Below, piece by piece: positions 1-5,672 of a stretch of 6,973 nucleotides of DNA. This DNA is from Desulfobacteraceae bacterium (GTDB lineage: Bacteria; Desulfobacterota; Syntrophobacteria; BM002), in contig PPDG01000634.1 in the NCBI GenBank assembly GCA_002899795.1, positions 1 to 6,973 of the forward strand. The letters run 5' to 3'. The notes beneath the pieces were generated by a model that was not told where the DNA came from, ran no database searches, and saw nothing but the letters and a program-made list of their open reading frames with translations. Positions within the stretch are counted from its first letter, which is position 1. The number at the start of each line of letters is the position of its first letter. The translations under genes and the position numbers were made by a program.

Positions 1-2387
1 AAATGTCGCACCCATGTCTTCGCCTCTTCGTGTCCTTCTTGCACCCGCACCTGATATTCTCCATAGATGGTTTGCAACATTTCGTAGCAGATGTTCTGAA
101 CCTTCCACAAATCCACTTGAAAAGGCAGGCTACTCACCAGTGTCGTTGCGTCCTCCAGTCTCTGCAACACGCCAAAATCGCTGGGATCAGCAGCGAGTTG
201 CGCAGCCAGACGCTCAAGGGTCTTCCTTAGGCCGAATTCAAGCGAAGTTGTCTCAAGAGAAATCCCTTCCAGTCTAGCCTCCCGCAATAGATTTTCAATG
301 TGGGCCAGATTTAGTTCTTCGTTTTCAAAAGCTCGCTGAAGGTCTGCATTCAAGACGAACTCTGCTGCTCTGTATAGTGCCTTGGGTGGAGGGCCACTCG
401 CTTCTTTGAGGAACCGCAATAACGGGCCATGATGTTCGTAAAGTTGCCGGTAGGCTGCCTCTGCTTCCTCCAGAGGGTTCTGCAAAACGAGTTCAAGTAT
501 CTTTCGTTGTGCATCCGGGAAAAGAGTCTTGAGGTTATAAGTGGAACCAGCGAAACTTTTGTCCAACACTCGAATTGTCTGGGTCAGATCAGCGCTGACA
601 AAGGCGGCGATCAACTCCTTGGTCGCTTCTTCGTATGAACTATGGTCTGAAAACTCTCTTACTCCCACGGTCAGATTGTGGTTGCCAAGGTGGAGCACAA
701 CATAACCGAACAAGGAGGACTCCCCGGTGATATCCGATGTAATTCTGGCCTTGCCTAAGATGAGCTTGGCCGTTCCGGTCTCGTAGCTTTGATGATCGTG
801 CTTTTCTGCAGTGTAGCAGTAGACTTTTGCTTGCTCAGGATAATCATTAAACAAGGCCTCTGCTCCGTAGTGCACGCCCACTCTGGACAGATCAAAGACG
901 AACGGCTTTATCAACTGCTCATAGATTTGACGACCATCCTCAAACTGGGTACGATTGCTTTTTGCTCGTCCGAGTATTTCCAGAAAGTCAGACTCCAGGC
1001 TATTGCCGAAGATCTCCTGGGCGAGTTGCAGACAGCGGGCTGCATAGCTCATTACCTGAACCGTCTCAATTCCTGCCAGATCGTCAAAAAACCAGCCGCA
1101 GCTGGTATACATGAGCATGGCATGGCGCTGCAGCTCCAGGAGCTTCAGGACCGTGACCGTATCCGTATCAGAAAGCGACCGTCGGGCATGCTTTGTCAGG
1201 AACTTATCTATGACTACCGACGAACGATCTAAAACCACTTCAACGTAGTCATTCCTCGCCGACCAGGGATCATGTAAGAGCTCATTTGCCTTGTTTTCGA
1301 AGTCAGCGGCAACGGCATCACGTAGCCAATCTAAAGATTCTCGTAAAAAACCCCTCCAGGCTTGATTCCACTCCGGGTGCCCACCAATATGACAACCACA
1401 GTCGTTGCGCCATCGCTCGACCCCGTGAGAACAACTCCAGGAAGAGTTTTCAAATATTTCAACTTCGTGAGTGGGGGGATGTAGCGCTAGGTATTCACCA
1501 TAATTAGTGAGACGGGCCAACTCTTTCGTCTCAATGTAATTAAGGACAAAAGCGAGGGCCATGTCTCCGAAACGATGGTGATGGCCGTAAGTCTCACCGT
1601 CTGTGGCAATGTGAGACAGCTGTGGCCAGTTACGTTCGTCTGAAAAACCATCCAGTAGTCTTCTGGCAAACGCCTCTCCATCCTTCAATACTCTTTCGAA
1701 GGCCACGGCACGAGACATCGGCCCGTTATAAAAGAATATGGCAATAGTTCTCCCTGAAGGCAGTCGAAGTGTGTAGGCCATGGTGGGGTCGATTCTTTCT
1801 CTACCCACATCCACCCACTCCCCTTCATGCATCTGCTTCACTCTCAGGGCTTGCCTCGAAGCGAGAATGGTAAAGCGAATTTCCAACTCTGCTAGTATCT
1901 CCAAGCTTTCGAGATCAACTGCGGTCTCAGGAAGCCACATACCCTCTGGCTCGCGGCCGAAGCGATACTGAAAATCTCTAATGCCCCATAACACCTGGGT
2001 GTACTTGTCTCTCCTGTTTGCCAGCGGTAGAATCATATGATTGTAAGCCTGAGCCAGGGCTGAACCGTGTCCAGAATATATCTGCTGGCTCTGACGATCA
2101 GCCTCCACGATGGCGCCATATACCTCTGGGTCATTGACCTCCAACCAGCTCAACAAGGTTGGGCCAAAATTAAAGCTGATTTTGGCGTAGTTGTTCACGA
2201 TCTTCTCGATCCGCCCCTGTTGGTCTAGAATGCGGGAGTTCGAGTTGGGCGCGTAGCACTCTGCCGTAATTCTCTCGTTCCAGTCGTGATACGGGTGGGC
2301 CTCATCCTGCTGCGGAATTGCCTCGAGCCAGGGGTTTTCCCGCGGCGGCTGATAAAAATGGCCGTGGATGCAGATATAACGTTCCAT
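1..2387 (-). CDS. GH57-type glycoside hydrolase with DUF3536 domain (C-terminus beyond left edge)
   Basis: One uninterrupted minus-strand frame of 795 codons runs from ATG at 2387-2385 off the left edge; no stop is reached. The product is a cytoplasmic-looking COG1449-type protein (alpha-amylase/alpha-mannosidase-like, GH57 N-terminal half plus DUF3536), with no signal peptide. Residues 8-20 (HGHFYQPPRENPW) are the family's N-terminal His motif. GMWLPE (149-154) carries the expected GH57 nucleophile E154. DGETYGHHH (263-271) carries the expected acid/base D263. A Cys/Trp-rich block at 317-332 (WSCSHGVERWRNDCGC) is typical of DUF3536 proteins. Roughly residue 400 onward is the helical DUF3536 part. 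From memory the family is 800-900 residues long, so little is missing. The gene lies 190 bp downstream of glgB on the same strand, which suggests a role in glycogen or maltodextrin metabolism; the exact reaction is unproven for this family. No strong Shine-Dalgarno is seen; GGAC seven bases before the ATG comes from a heptamer repeat. Confidence 0.9.
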   Translation of the reverse strand, partial: MERYICIHGHFYQPPRENPWLEAIPQQDEAHPYHDWNERITAECYAPNSNSRILDQQGRIEKIVNNYAKISFNFGPTLLSWLEVNDPEVYGAIVEADRQSQQIYSGHGSALAQAYNHMILPLANRRDKYTQVLWGIRDFQYRFGREPEGMWLPETAVDLESLEILAELEIRFTILASRQALRVKQMHEGEWVDVGRERIDPTMAYTLRLPSGRTIAIFFYNGPMSRAVAFERVLKDGEAFARRLLDGFSDERNWPQLSHIATDGETYGHHHRFGDMALAFVLNYIETKELARLTNYGEYLALHPPTHEVEIFENSSWSCSHGVERWRNDCGCHIGGHPEWNQAWRGFLRESLDWLRDAVAADFENKANELLHDPWSARNDYVEVVLDRSSVVIDKFLTKHARRSLSDTDTVTVLKLLELQRHAMLMYTSCGWFFDDLAGIETVQVMSYAARCLQLAQEIFGNSLESDFLEILGRAKSNRTQFEDGRQIYEQLIKPFVFDLSRVGVHYGAEALFNDYPEQAKVYCYTAEKHDHQSYETGTAKLILGKARITSDITGESSLFGYVVLHLGNHNLTVGVREFSDHSSYEEATKELIAAFVSADLTQTIRVLDKSFAGSTYNLKTLFPDAQRKILELVLQNPLEEAEAAYRQLYEHHGPLLRFLKEASGPPPKALYRAAEFVLNADLQRAFENEELNLAHIENLLREARLEGISLETTSLEFGLRKTLERLAAQLAADPSDFGVLQRLEDATTLVSSLPFQVDLWKVQNICYEMLQTIYGEYQVRVQEGHEEAKTWVRH

Positions 2388-2394
2388 AATAAAT

Positions 2395-2425
2395 GTCCGT
2401 TGTCAGTAGTCCGTTGTCCGTTGTC
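2395..2425. repeat. Heptamer repeat GTCCGTT
   Basis: Three copies of GTCCGTT (2395-2401, 2409-2415, 2416-2422) in a TTGTC-rich stretch. It lies just upstream of the GH57/DUF3536 start and supplies the only Shine-Dalgarno-like bases (GGAC on the minus strand). Related words occur in inverse orientation at 6954-6973. Confidence 0.8.
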
Positions 2426-2484
2426 AATTCATTCAAATAGTCAAGGCAGCTCATAGCGACAGATCTCCCGAATAACGATACGGT

Positions 2485-2513
2485 CTGCTGCTCGCTGCCT
2501 GCTGCCTGCTGTA
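2485..2513. repeat. Heptamer repeat GCTGCCT
   Basis: CTGCTGCTC is followed by GCTGCCT at 2494-2500 and 2501-2507, then GCTGTA. The phrase CTGCCTGCTGTA recurs in the same orientation at 6881-6892. Confidence 0.75.
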
Positions 2514-2518
2514 TTTCC

Positions 2519-2547
2519 CTATGCTCTATGCTCTATGCTCTATGCCC
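2519..2547. repeat. Heptamer repeat CTATGCT, four units
   Basis: CTATGCT at 2519, 2526 and 2533, then CTATGCC at 2540: four head-to-tail units with an exact 7-bp step. A variant array CGCTATG lies at 6912-6943. Confidence 0.9.
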
Positions 2548-2550
2548 TCC

Positions 2551-2577
2551 GCAATCCGAAATCCGAAATCCGCAATC
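2551..2577. repeat. Heptamer repeat AATCCGA abutting the glgB stop
   Basis: AATCCGA at 2553 and 2560, AATCCGC at 2567, then AATC. The array ends at the base next to the glgB stop codon (2578-2580), so it would be the first part of the 3' untranslated or intercistronic RNA. Confidence 0.9.
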
Positions 2578-3537
2578 TCAACTCTCCCCCTCACTCTTGA
2601 AAAAGACTGCCCCTAGGGGCGGCAGGGTGAGTTTCAAGGAGTACGGCCGCCCGTGTATTTCAATGGGAACGGCTTCAATCCCGCCGAAATTGCCATGACC
2701 GCTACCACCGTATTCCTCAGCATCACTATTGAGGATTTCTTGCCAAAGTCCCCCTCTGGGTACCCCCACTTGGTAGTTATATCGGGGCGTCGGTGTGAAG
2801 TTTAAAACGGTGAGCATGATTTCACTTGTGGATCTACTTTTGCGAATGAGGCTGAGGGTGCTTTGCTGCGTGTCATTGCAGTCGATCCATTCAAAGCCTG
2901 CCGGATCGAAGTCAAGTTCATAGAGAGCCTTTTCAGTGCGGTAAGTCCGATTCAATTCTTTCACCCAGCGCTGCAATCCTGCATGCAACGGAAGTTCAAG
3001 CAGGTGCCAATCCAAGCTCTCTTCGTGATACCACTCATTCCACTGGCCGAATTCACCCCCCATAAACAGCAGCTTTTTGGCTGGTTGAGCGTACATGTGT
3101 CCAAACAGAAGTCGTAGGTTGGCAAATTTCTGCCAATCGTCTCCCGGCATCTTCCCCAAGAGCGAGCCTTTACCGTGCACTACCTCATCGTGCGACAGCG
3201 GCAAAACAAAGTTCTCATTGAAGGCATACAAGAGTCTAAAGGTCAACTGGTTATGGTGATATTTCCGGTAGATGGGATTTTTGGACATGTAGACCAAGGT
3301 GTCGTGCATCCAGCCCATGTCCCATTTCATACCAAAGCCAAGACCGCCCACATAGGTAGGCCTGGAAACCATGGGCCAGGAAGTTGATTCCTCGGCTATG
3401 GTCTGAACATCAGGGTAGGTGGAGTAGATCTCCTCATTGAGACGGCGCAGAAAAGAGATGGCACCAAGGTTCTCGCGGCCACCATACTCGTTTGGAATCC
3501 ACTCGCCTTCCTTGCGGGAGTAGTCGAGATAGAGCAT
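2578..3537 (-). CDS. glgB: GlgB C-terminal part: second half of GH13 barrel and C-terminal domain
   Basis: This 319-residue open frame begins at the first ATG after the premature TGA and corresponds to GlgB residues 321-639. It carries YSRKEGEWIPNEYGGREN, the acid/base Glu in TIAEESTSWP, SHDEVVHGKGSLLGKMPGD, GGEFGQWNEW and the C-terminal all-beta domain. It lacks nucleophile D316, which lies five codons upstream of this ATG, and no Shine-Dalgarno precedes it (upstream GACGCAGTTGCTTCC). It is therefore unlikely to be an independently translated gene; it is the downstream half of glgB. It ends in TGA at 2580-2578. Confidence 0.75.
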   Translation of the reverse strand: MLYLDYSRKEGEWIPNEYGGRENLGAISFLRRLNEEIYSTYPDVQTIAEESTSWPMVSRPTYVGGLGFGMKWDMGWMHDTLVYMSKNPIYRKYHHNQLTFRLLYAFNENFVLPLSHDEVVHGKGSLLGKMPGDDWQKFANLRLLFGHMYAQPAKKLLFMGGEFGQWNEWYHEESLDWHLLELPLHAGLQRWVKELNRTYRTEKALYELDFDPAGFEWIDCNDTQQSTLSLIRKSRSTSEIMLTVLNFTPTPRYNYQVGVPRGGLWQEILNSDAEEYGGSGHGNFGGIEAVPIEIHGRPYSLKLTLPPLGAVFFKSEGES

Positions 3538-3585
3538 GGAAGCAACTGCGTCAAAGCGTAAGCCGTCAGCGTGGTAGGTCTCCAG

Positions 3586-3588
3586 TCA
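3586..3588 (-). other. In-frame TGA at a conserved Trp codon of glgB
   Basis: Codon 304 of glgB reads TTT TGA CTG. Trp codons elsewhere in glgB and in the other genes of the window appear as TGG, and glgB itself ends with TGA, so reassignment of TGA to Trp is unlikely. No clear SECIS-like stem-loop is seen just downstream, and Sec at a Trp site has no precedent known to me. TGA followed by C is known as a leaky termination context in E. coli, so partial readthrough is possible. Confidence 0.85.
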
Positions 3589-4497
3589 AAAGAGGGCGCT
3601 GCTTATGAGAAAGCTGCGCACCTCGGACCGTCCATAGTTGAAAATAAAACTTTTCCAATCGGGGTGAAACCCTATTTGGGGATCAGAATGTTCATACAGA
3701 TGGGTGCCGTCAAAATAGCCGATTCCATGCTCGTCGGTTGGGAAATGCGATGGCACCCAATCCAGAAGCACACCAATATCGTGCTGGTGCAAGCAATCTA
3801 TCAAATACATGAAATCCTGCGGGGTTCCGTGCCTGCTGGTGGGCGCGAAGTATCCTCTCGTCTGGTAGCCCCAGGAGCCATAAAAAGGATGCTCCATAAC
3901 CGGAAGAAACTGCACATGGGTGTACCCCATCTGCTGGACATACTCTGTCAATTTGACAGCGAGTTCTCTGTAGGTGAGCCAGCGATTGCCCTGCTCGGCC
4001 AGGCGCATCCATGAGCCCAAGTGGACCTCGTAGATGGATATGGGAGCGTCTGAGGAGTTGTGATTGCCCCGTTTTGCCATCCATGCCTGGTCATTCCAGG
4101 TGTACTCCAAGTCCCAGACGATGTTGACGGTCTCTGGGGGCGTGTCATTGTAGATGCCGAAAGGATCGGCTTTATCCACCCGGTAGTCATTGTAGCGGGA
4201 GACAATATGATACTTGTATCGGGCACCTTTGACTGCCTCAGGTATGACCCCTTCCCAAATCCCAGAGCGGTCTTTGGGCTTAAGCGGATGGGTCCTCTTG
4301 TTCCAATCGTTGAAATCGCCGATAACGCTAACCTGCTCTGCATCAGGAGCCCAGACTGCAAAGTATGTCCCCTGCCCTTCTCCTGCAGATAACAGGTGCG
4401 ACCCCAGCTTTTCGTACAAGCGAAAATGACTCCCTTCGTTGAAGAGGAAAATGTCCTGCTCACTAAGCAGGGTGACCTCTTCAATAGACTTAGTCAT
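3586..4497 (-). CDS. glgB: GlgB N-terminal part: CBM48 and first half of GH13 barrel, ends at premature TGA
   Basis: This is the 303-residue product if the TGA at 3588-3586 is read as a stop. It contains the CBM48-like beta sandwich (FAVWAPDAEQVSVIGDFNDW, about 46-65), the barrel entry IYEVHLGSW, FLPVMEHPFYGSWGYQ, and the HFPTDEHGI/FDGTHLYEH stretch. It stops in SALF, 12 codons before the nucleophile Asp, so on its own it lacks all three catalytic carboxylates and should be inactive and probably unstable. The start ATG (4497-4495) has a good ribosome binding site. It is the upstream half of the disrupted glgB rather than a separate gene. Confidence 0.8.
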   Translation of the reverse strand: MTKSIEEVTLLSEQDIFLFNEGSHFRLYEKLGSHLLSAGEGQGTYFAVWAPDAEQVSVIGDFNDWNKRTHPLKPKDRSGIWEGVIPEAVKGARYKYHIVSRYNDYRVDKADPFGIYNDTPPETVNIVWDLEYTWNDQAWMAKRGNHNSSDAPISIYEVHLGSWMRLAEQGNRWLTYRELAVKLTEYVQQMGYTHVQFLPVMEHPFYGSWGYQTRGYFAPTSRHGTPQDFMYLIDCLHQHDIGVLLDWVPSHFPTDEHGIGYFDGTHLYEHSDPQIGFHPDWKSFIFNYGRSEVRSFLISSALF

Positions 4498-4652
4498 GAT
4501 TCATTCTCCTGGTGTTTTCCACCGGCAAATTGGCGGGCAGTGCCCGCCATGTATAAAACTCCAGCTTTGTTAGTTGGATCATAGTAATAAGGAAACCAGG
4601 CAATTACCATACCAGATTGGCGAACAGATTTTAAAGCACCAGCAATCGTCAT
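4494..4652 (-). CDS. Possible 52-residue small ORF overlapping the glgB start (ATGA)
   Basis: A minus-strand frame begins ATG ACG ATT at 4652 (or GTG three codons earlier, just after an in-frame TGA) and ends at TGA 4496-4494. It shares the four bases ATGA with the glgB start, the geometry of a translationally coupled pair. The peptide starts MTIAGALKSVRQSG and has an aromatic stretch, AWFPYYYDPTNKAG. I do not recognise it. Against it: no Shine-Dalgarno before either start, codon use more AT-rich than its neighbours, and its 3' third is made of a GC-rich hairpin (4531-4549) that looks like an intergenic repeat. It may simply be a chance open frame in the glgB leader. Confidence 0.25.
   Translation of the reverse strand: MTIAGALKSVRQSGMVIAWFPYYYDPTNKAGVLYMAGTARQFAGGKHQENES
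4531..4549. repeat. GC-rich palindrome TGGCGGGCAGTGCCCGCCA
   Basis: Perfect 8-bp inverted repeat with a 3-base loop, located 21 bases upstream of the glgB Shine-Dalgarno. A second short hairpin (GGTG 4511-4514 / CACC 4520-4523) sits between it and the AGGAG. There is no T-run on the minus strand, so it is not a classical terminator. It shares the core GGGCANTGCCC with the hairpin at 4848-4862 and looks REP-like. Confidence 0.75.
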
Positions 4653-4690
4653 GCCAGACACAGCTCAGTGGTTACCCTACGGTTACTGAA

Positions 4691-4730
4691 ATGCCTAAAC
4701 TGTCTAAATTGAGCTAAAATGTCTAAAATT
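4691..4730. repeat. CTAAA repeat with 9-10 bp step
   Basis: CTAAA starts at 4695, 4704, 4714 and 4723 within units of the form TGNCTAAAN. This is a degenerate tandem repeat, AT-rich, and different in period from the heptamer arrays elsewhere. Confidence 0.65.
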
Positions 4731-4733
4731 ATA
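4728..4733 (-). promoter_or_regulatory. Possible -10 box TATAAT upstream of glgB
   Basis: A perfect TATAAT on the minus strand, about 230 bp before the glgB start and 76 bp before the possible small ORF. No good -35 box is found 16-18 bp upstream (sequences there are close to ACTCTT), and the hexamer sits at the edge of a repeat, so this is only a candidate. Confidence 0.25.
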
Positions 4734-4777
4734 AGGACACATTGCTAAAAAAGAGTATATGAGACGAAAAGCGTTCG

Positions 4778-4835
4778 CCGCGTCTCCGTTTCTCCGCGTC
4801 CCCGCGTCCTCCACATCTGCCTGGTGCTTGGTGCC
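4778..4835. repeat. Octamer array CCGCGTCY followed by TGGTGCY heptamer pair
   Basis: Four exact 8-bp steps: CCGCGTCT (4778), CCGTTTCT (4786), CCGCGTCC (4794), CCGCGTCC (4802). After a short gap come TGGTGCT (4822) and TGGTGCC (4829), with a 7-bp step. Same style of intergenic phrase as in the other spacers but with a different unit. Confidence 0.8.
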
Positions 4836-4847
4836 TACTAATGCAGT

Positions 4848-4862
4848 GTGGGCATTGCCCAC
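4848..4862. repeat. Hairpin GTGGGC-ATT-GCCCAC
   Basis: Six-bp perfect stem with a 3-base loop, 12 bases past the phosphoesterase stop on the minus strand. It could help end the upstream transcript, but no T-run follows it on the minus strand. It shares the GGGCANTGCCC core with the palindrome at 4531-4549. Confidence 0.6.
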
Positions 4863-4874
4863 CCTTTACATGTT

Positions 4875-5594
4875 CTACCCTGCACCGACCCGTAGTTTCA
4901 CCGCAAACAGGGGCGGAAGTCCAGCTTTAATGATAGCTGACGCAACTTTTTCCACATCGTAGTCAAGCCGCATGAATCGGCTTTTGATTTCAGTGTTATC
5001 CACATCAATAAGGACAAATCCGGTCTGGGGGTTGTCGTCTTTGGGTTTGCCCACGCTACCGGCATTGATGAATACCTTACCGTCAAGTTCCCGCCTGAAC
5101 GGTTTGTGAGTATGTCCAAAAATAAGTACGTCGGCATCAGCCTTCTTTGTCATCCGACGGTAGAATTTCTCACTTCTCTCTTCATACCAGTAGAGGTTGT
5201 TGGCCATAGGTGTGGCATGGAAGATGTGAATTCTTTTCCCTGCTGCCTCGAGCCGAATGGAGAAAGGTAAATCTTTCATGTATTTCTTGTTTTTAGAGCT
5301 GGCATGAGCCTTGGTCCACTCAAAGGAGACATGGGACAACTCTGCTTGCACGGGATCTTCGTATTTACAGCCGCAATCCTCAGTTTCATGCGCCACATTG
5401 AAGTCATAGTTCCCCTGAACACCCTCTATCCTGTGCTCGATCATGAACTCGGTGACCTCATTTACAAAAGGCGCGTAGCCGCCCAGATCGGCCAGATGAA
5501 TAATCCTGTCCGGTTCATGACGCATTGCTTCCTCGTAGCAGCGCTCCAGGGCCGCTATGTTTGCATGAACATCACCGAAAACAATCAACCTCAT
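4875..5594 (-). CDS. YfcE-like calcineurin-family metallophosphoesterase
   Basis: A 239-residue cytoplasmic protein of the Metallophos_2 (YfcE/MJ0936-like) superfamily, binuclear-metal phosphodiesterases or phosphatases whose natural substrate is usually unknown. The metal-binding motifs are complete and in order: GDVHAN (D8, H10), ADLGGYAP (D36), GNYD (N62), FHATP (H126), and GHTH (H161, H163), followed by NAGSVG (178-183). A DCGC pair at 73-76 sits in an insert and is not part of the usual metal site. The ATG at 5594 is preceded by AGGG ten bases upstream, inside an inverted repeat. The gene is 78 bp downstream of the DUF3617 gene and 377 bp upstream of glgB. It ends in TAG. Family assignment is firm; substrate cannot be read from sequence. 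Confidence 0.9.
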   Translation of the reverse strand: MRLIVFGDVHANIAALERCYEEAMRHEPDRIIHLADLGGYAPFVNEVTEFMIEHRIEGVQGNYDFNVAHETEDCGCKYEDPVQAELSHVSFEWTKAHASSKNKKYMKDLPFSIRLEAAGKRIHIFHATPMANNLYWYEERSEKFYRRMTKKADADVLIFGHTHKPFRRELDGKVFINAGSVGKPKDDNPQTGFVLIDVDNTEIKSRFMRLDYDVEKVASAIIKAGLPPLFAVKLRVGAG

Positions 5595-5600
5595 AGCAAC

Positions 5601-5619
5601 ATATCCCTAGTCCGGATAT
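5601..5619 (-). promoter_or_regulatory. Inverted repeat covering the phosphoesterase ribosome binding site
   Basis: ATATCC (5601-5606) and GGATAT (5614-5619) form a perfect 6-bp inverted repeat with a 7-base loop. In the minus-strand RNA the AGGG Shine-Dalgarno (5608-5605) is partly in the 3' arm of the stem, so folding would reduce access to it. Confidence 0.4.
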
Positions 5620-5642
5620 TTCATGAACTGCCTGCGCCGAGC

Positions 5643-5669
5643 AAACCTTTAATCCCTTTATTGAGGTTT
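5643..5669 (-). terminator. Weak stem-loop after the DUF3617 stop
   Basis: AAACCT (5643-5648) pairs with AGGTTT (5664-5669) across a 15-base loop, beginning 3 bases past the DUF3617 stop. The stem is short and AT-rich and no clear T-run follows on the minus strand, so termination here would be inefficient at best. Confidence 0.2.
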
Positions 5670-5672
5670 TAG

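Larger units (their letters stand above)
2578..4497 (-). pseudogene. glgB: 1,4-alpha-glucan branching enzyme GlgB, interrupted by one in-frame TGA
   Basis: GlgB (EC 2.4.1.18) cuts alpha-1,4 glucan chains and rejoins them as alpha-1,6 branches during glycogen synthesis in the cytoplasm. The full frame is 639 codons, a normal length, with a CBM48 domain (about 27-120), the GH13 catalytic barrel (about 150-530) and a C-terminal beta domain ending near LPPLGAVFF. Codon 304 (3588-3586) is TGA in the context SALF-stop-LETYHADGLRFDAV, where relatives such as E. coli GlgB have Trp, so one G-to-A change explains it. The frame is unchanged before and after, and everything else is intact: nucleophile D316, acid/base E369, transition-state Asp D437 in LSHDEVVHGK. 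The start at 4497 is backed by AGGAG (4510-4506) eight bases upstream. The rest of the gene shows no decay, so the lesion is recent, an error in the assembly, or tolerated by readthrough. If TGA truly stops here, no active enzyme is made. Confidence 0.85.
4498..4874. other. 377-bp spacer between phosphoesterase gene and glgB
   Basis: No convincing full-length gene on either strand. It holds, from left to right: the glgB ribosome binding site, two hairpins, a possible small ORF (4494-4652), a GGTTAC direct repeat (4670-4675 and 4681-4686), a CTAAA repeat with 9-10 bp spacing, a perfect TATAAT on the minus strand, an octamer array, a TGGTGCY pair and a second hairpin next to the phosphoesterase stop. 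Plus-strand frames here are composed of repeats and are not credible genes. Confidence 0.7.

Noticed and set aside
789..1232. Plus-strand open frame of 147 codons
   Set aside because: It lies opposite the GH57/DUF3536 frame, which has recognisable motifs throughout; the plus-strand translation has no recognisable features.
2394..2577. CRISPR array
   Set aside because: Repeats are 7-bp head-to-tail units without spacers, and there are no cas genes nearby.
3586..3588. Selenocysteine or TGA-to-Trp recoding
   Set aside because: The site corresponds to Trp, not Cys or Sec. No evident SECIS-like stem-loop follows, other Trp codons in the window are TGG, and glgB terminates in TGA.
3571..4014. Plus-strand open frame of 147 codons opposite glgB
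   Set aside because: Antisense shadow of conserved GlgB sequence, with no motif or ribosome binding site.
3948..4484. Alternative minus-strand frame of 178 codons inside glgB
   Set aside because: Out-of-phase shadow. The glgB frame carries CBM48 and GH13 motifs over the same bases, while this one is Ser/Thr/Arg-rich without domain character.
4759..4962. Plus-strand 67-codon frame
   Set aside because: Built from the octamer repeat and antisense to the end of the phosphoesterase gene; not a credible gene.
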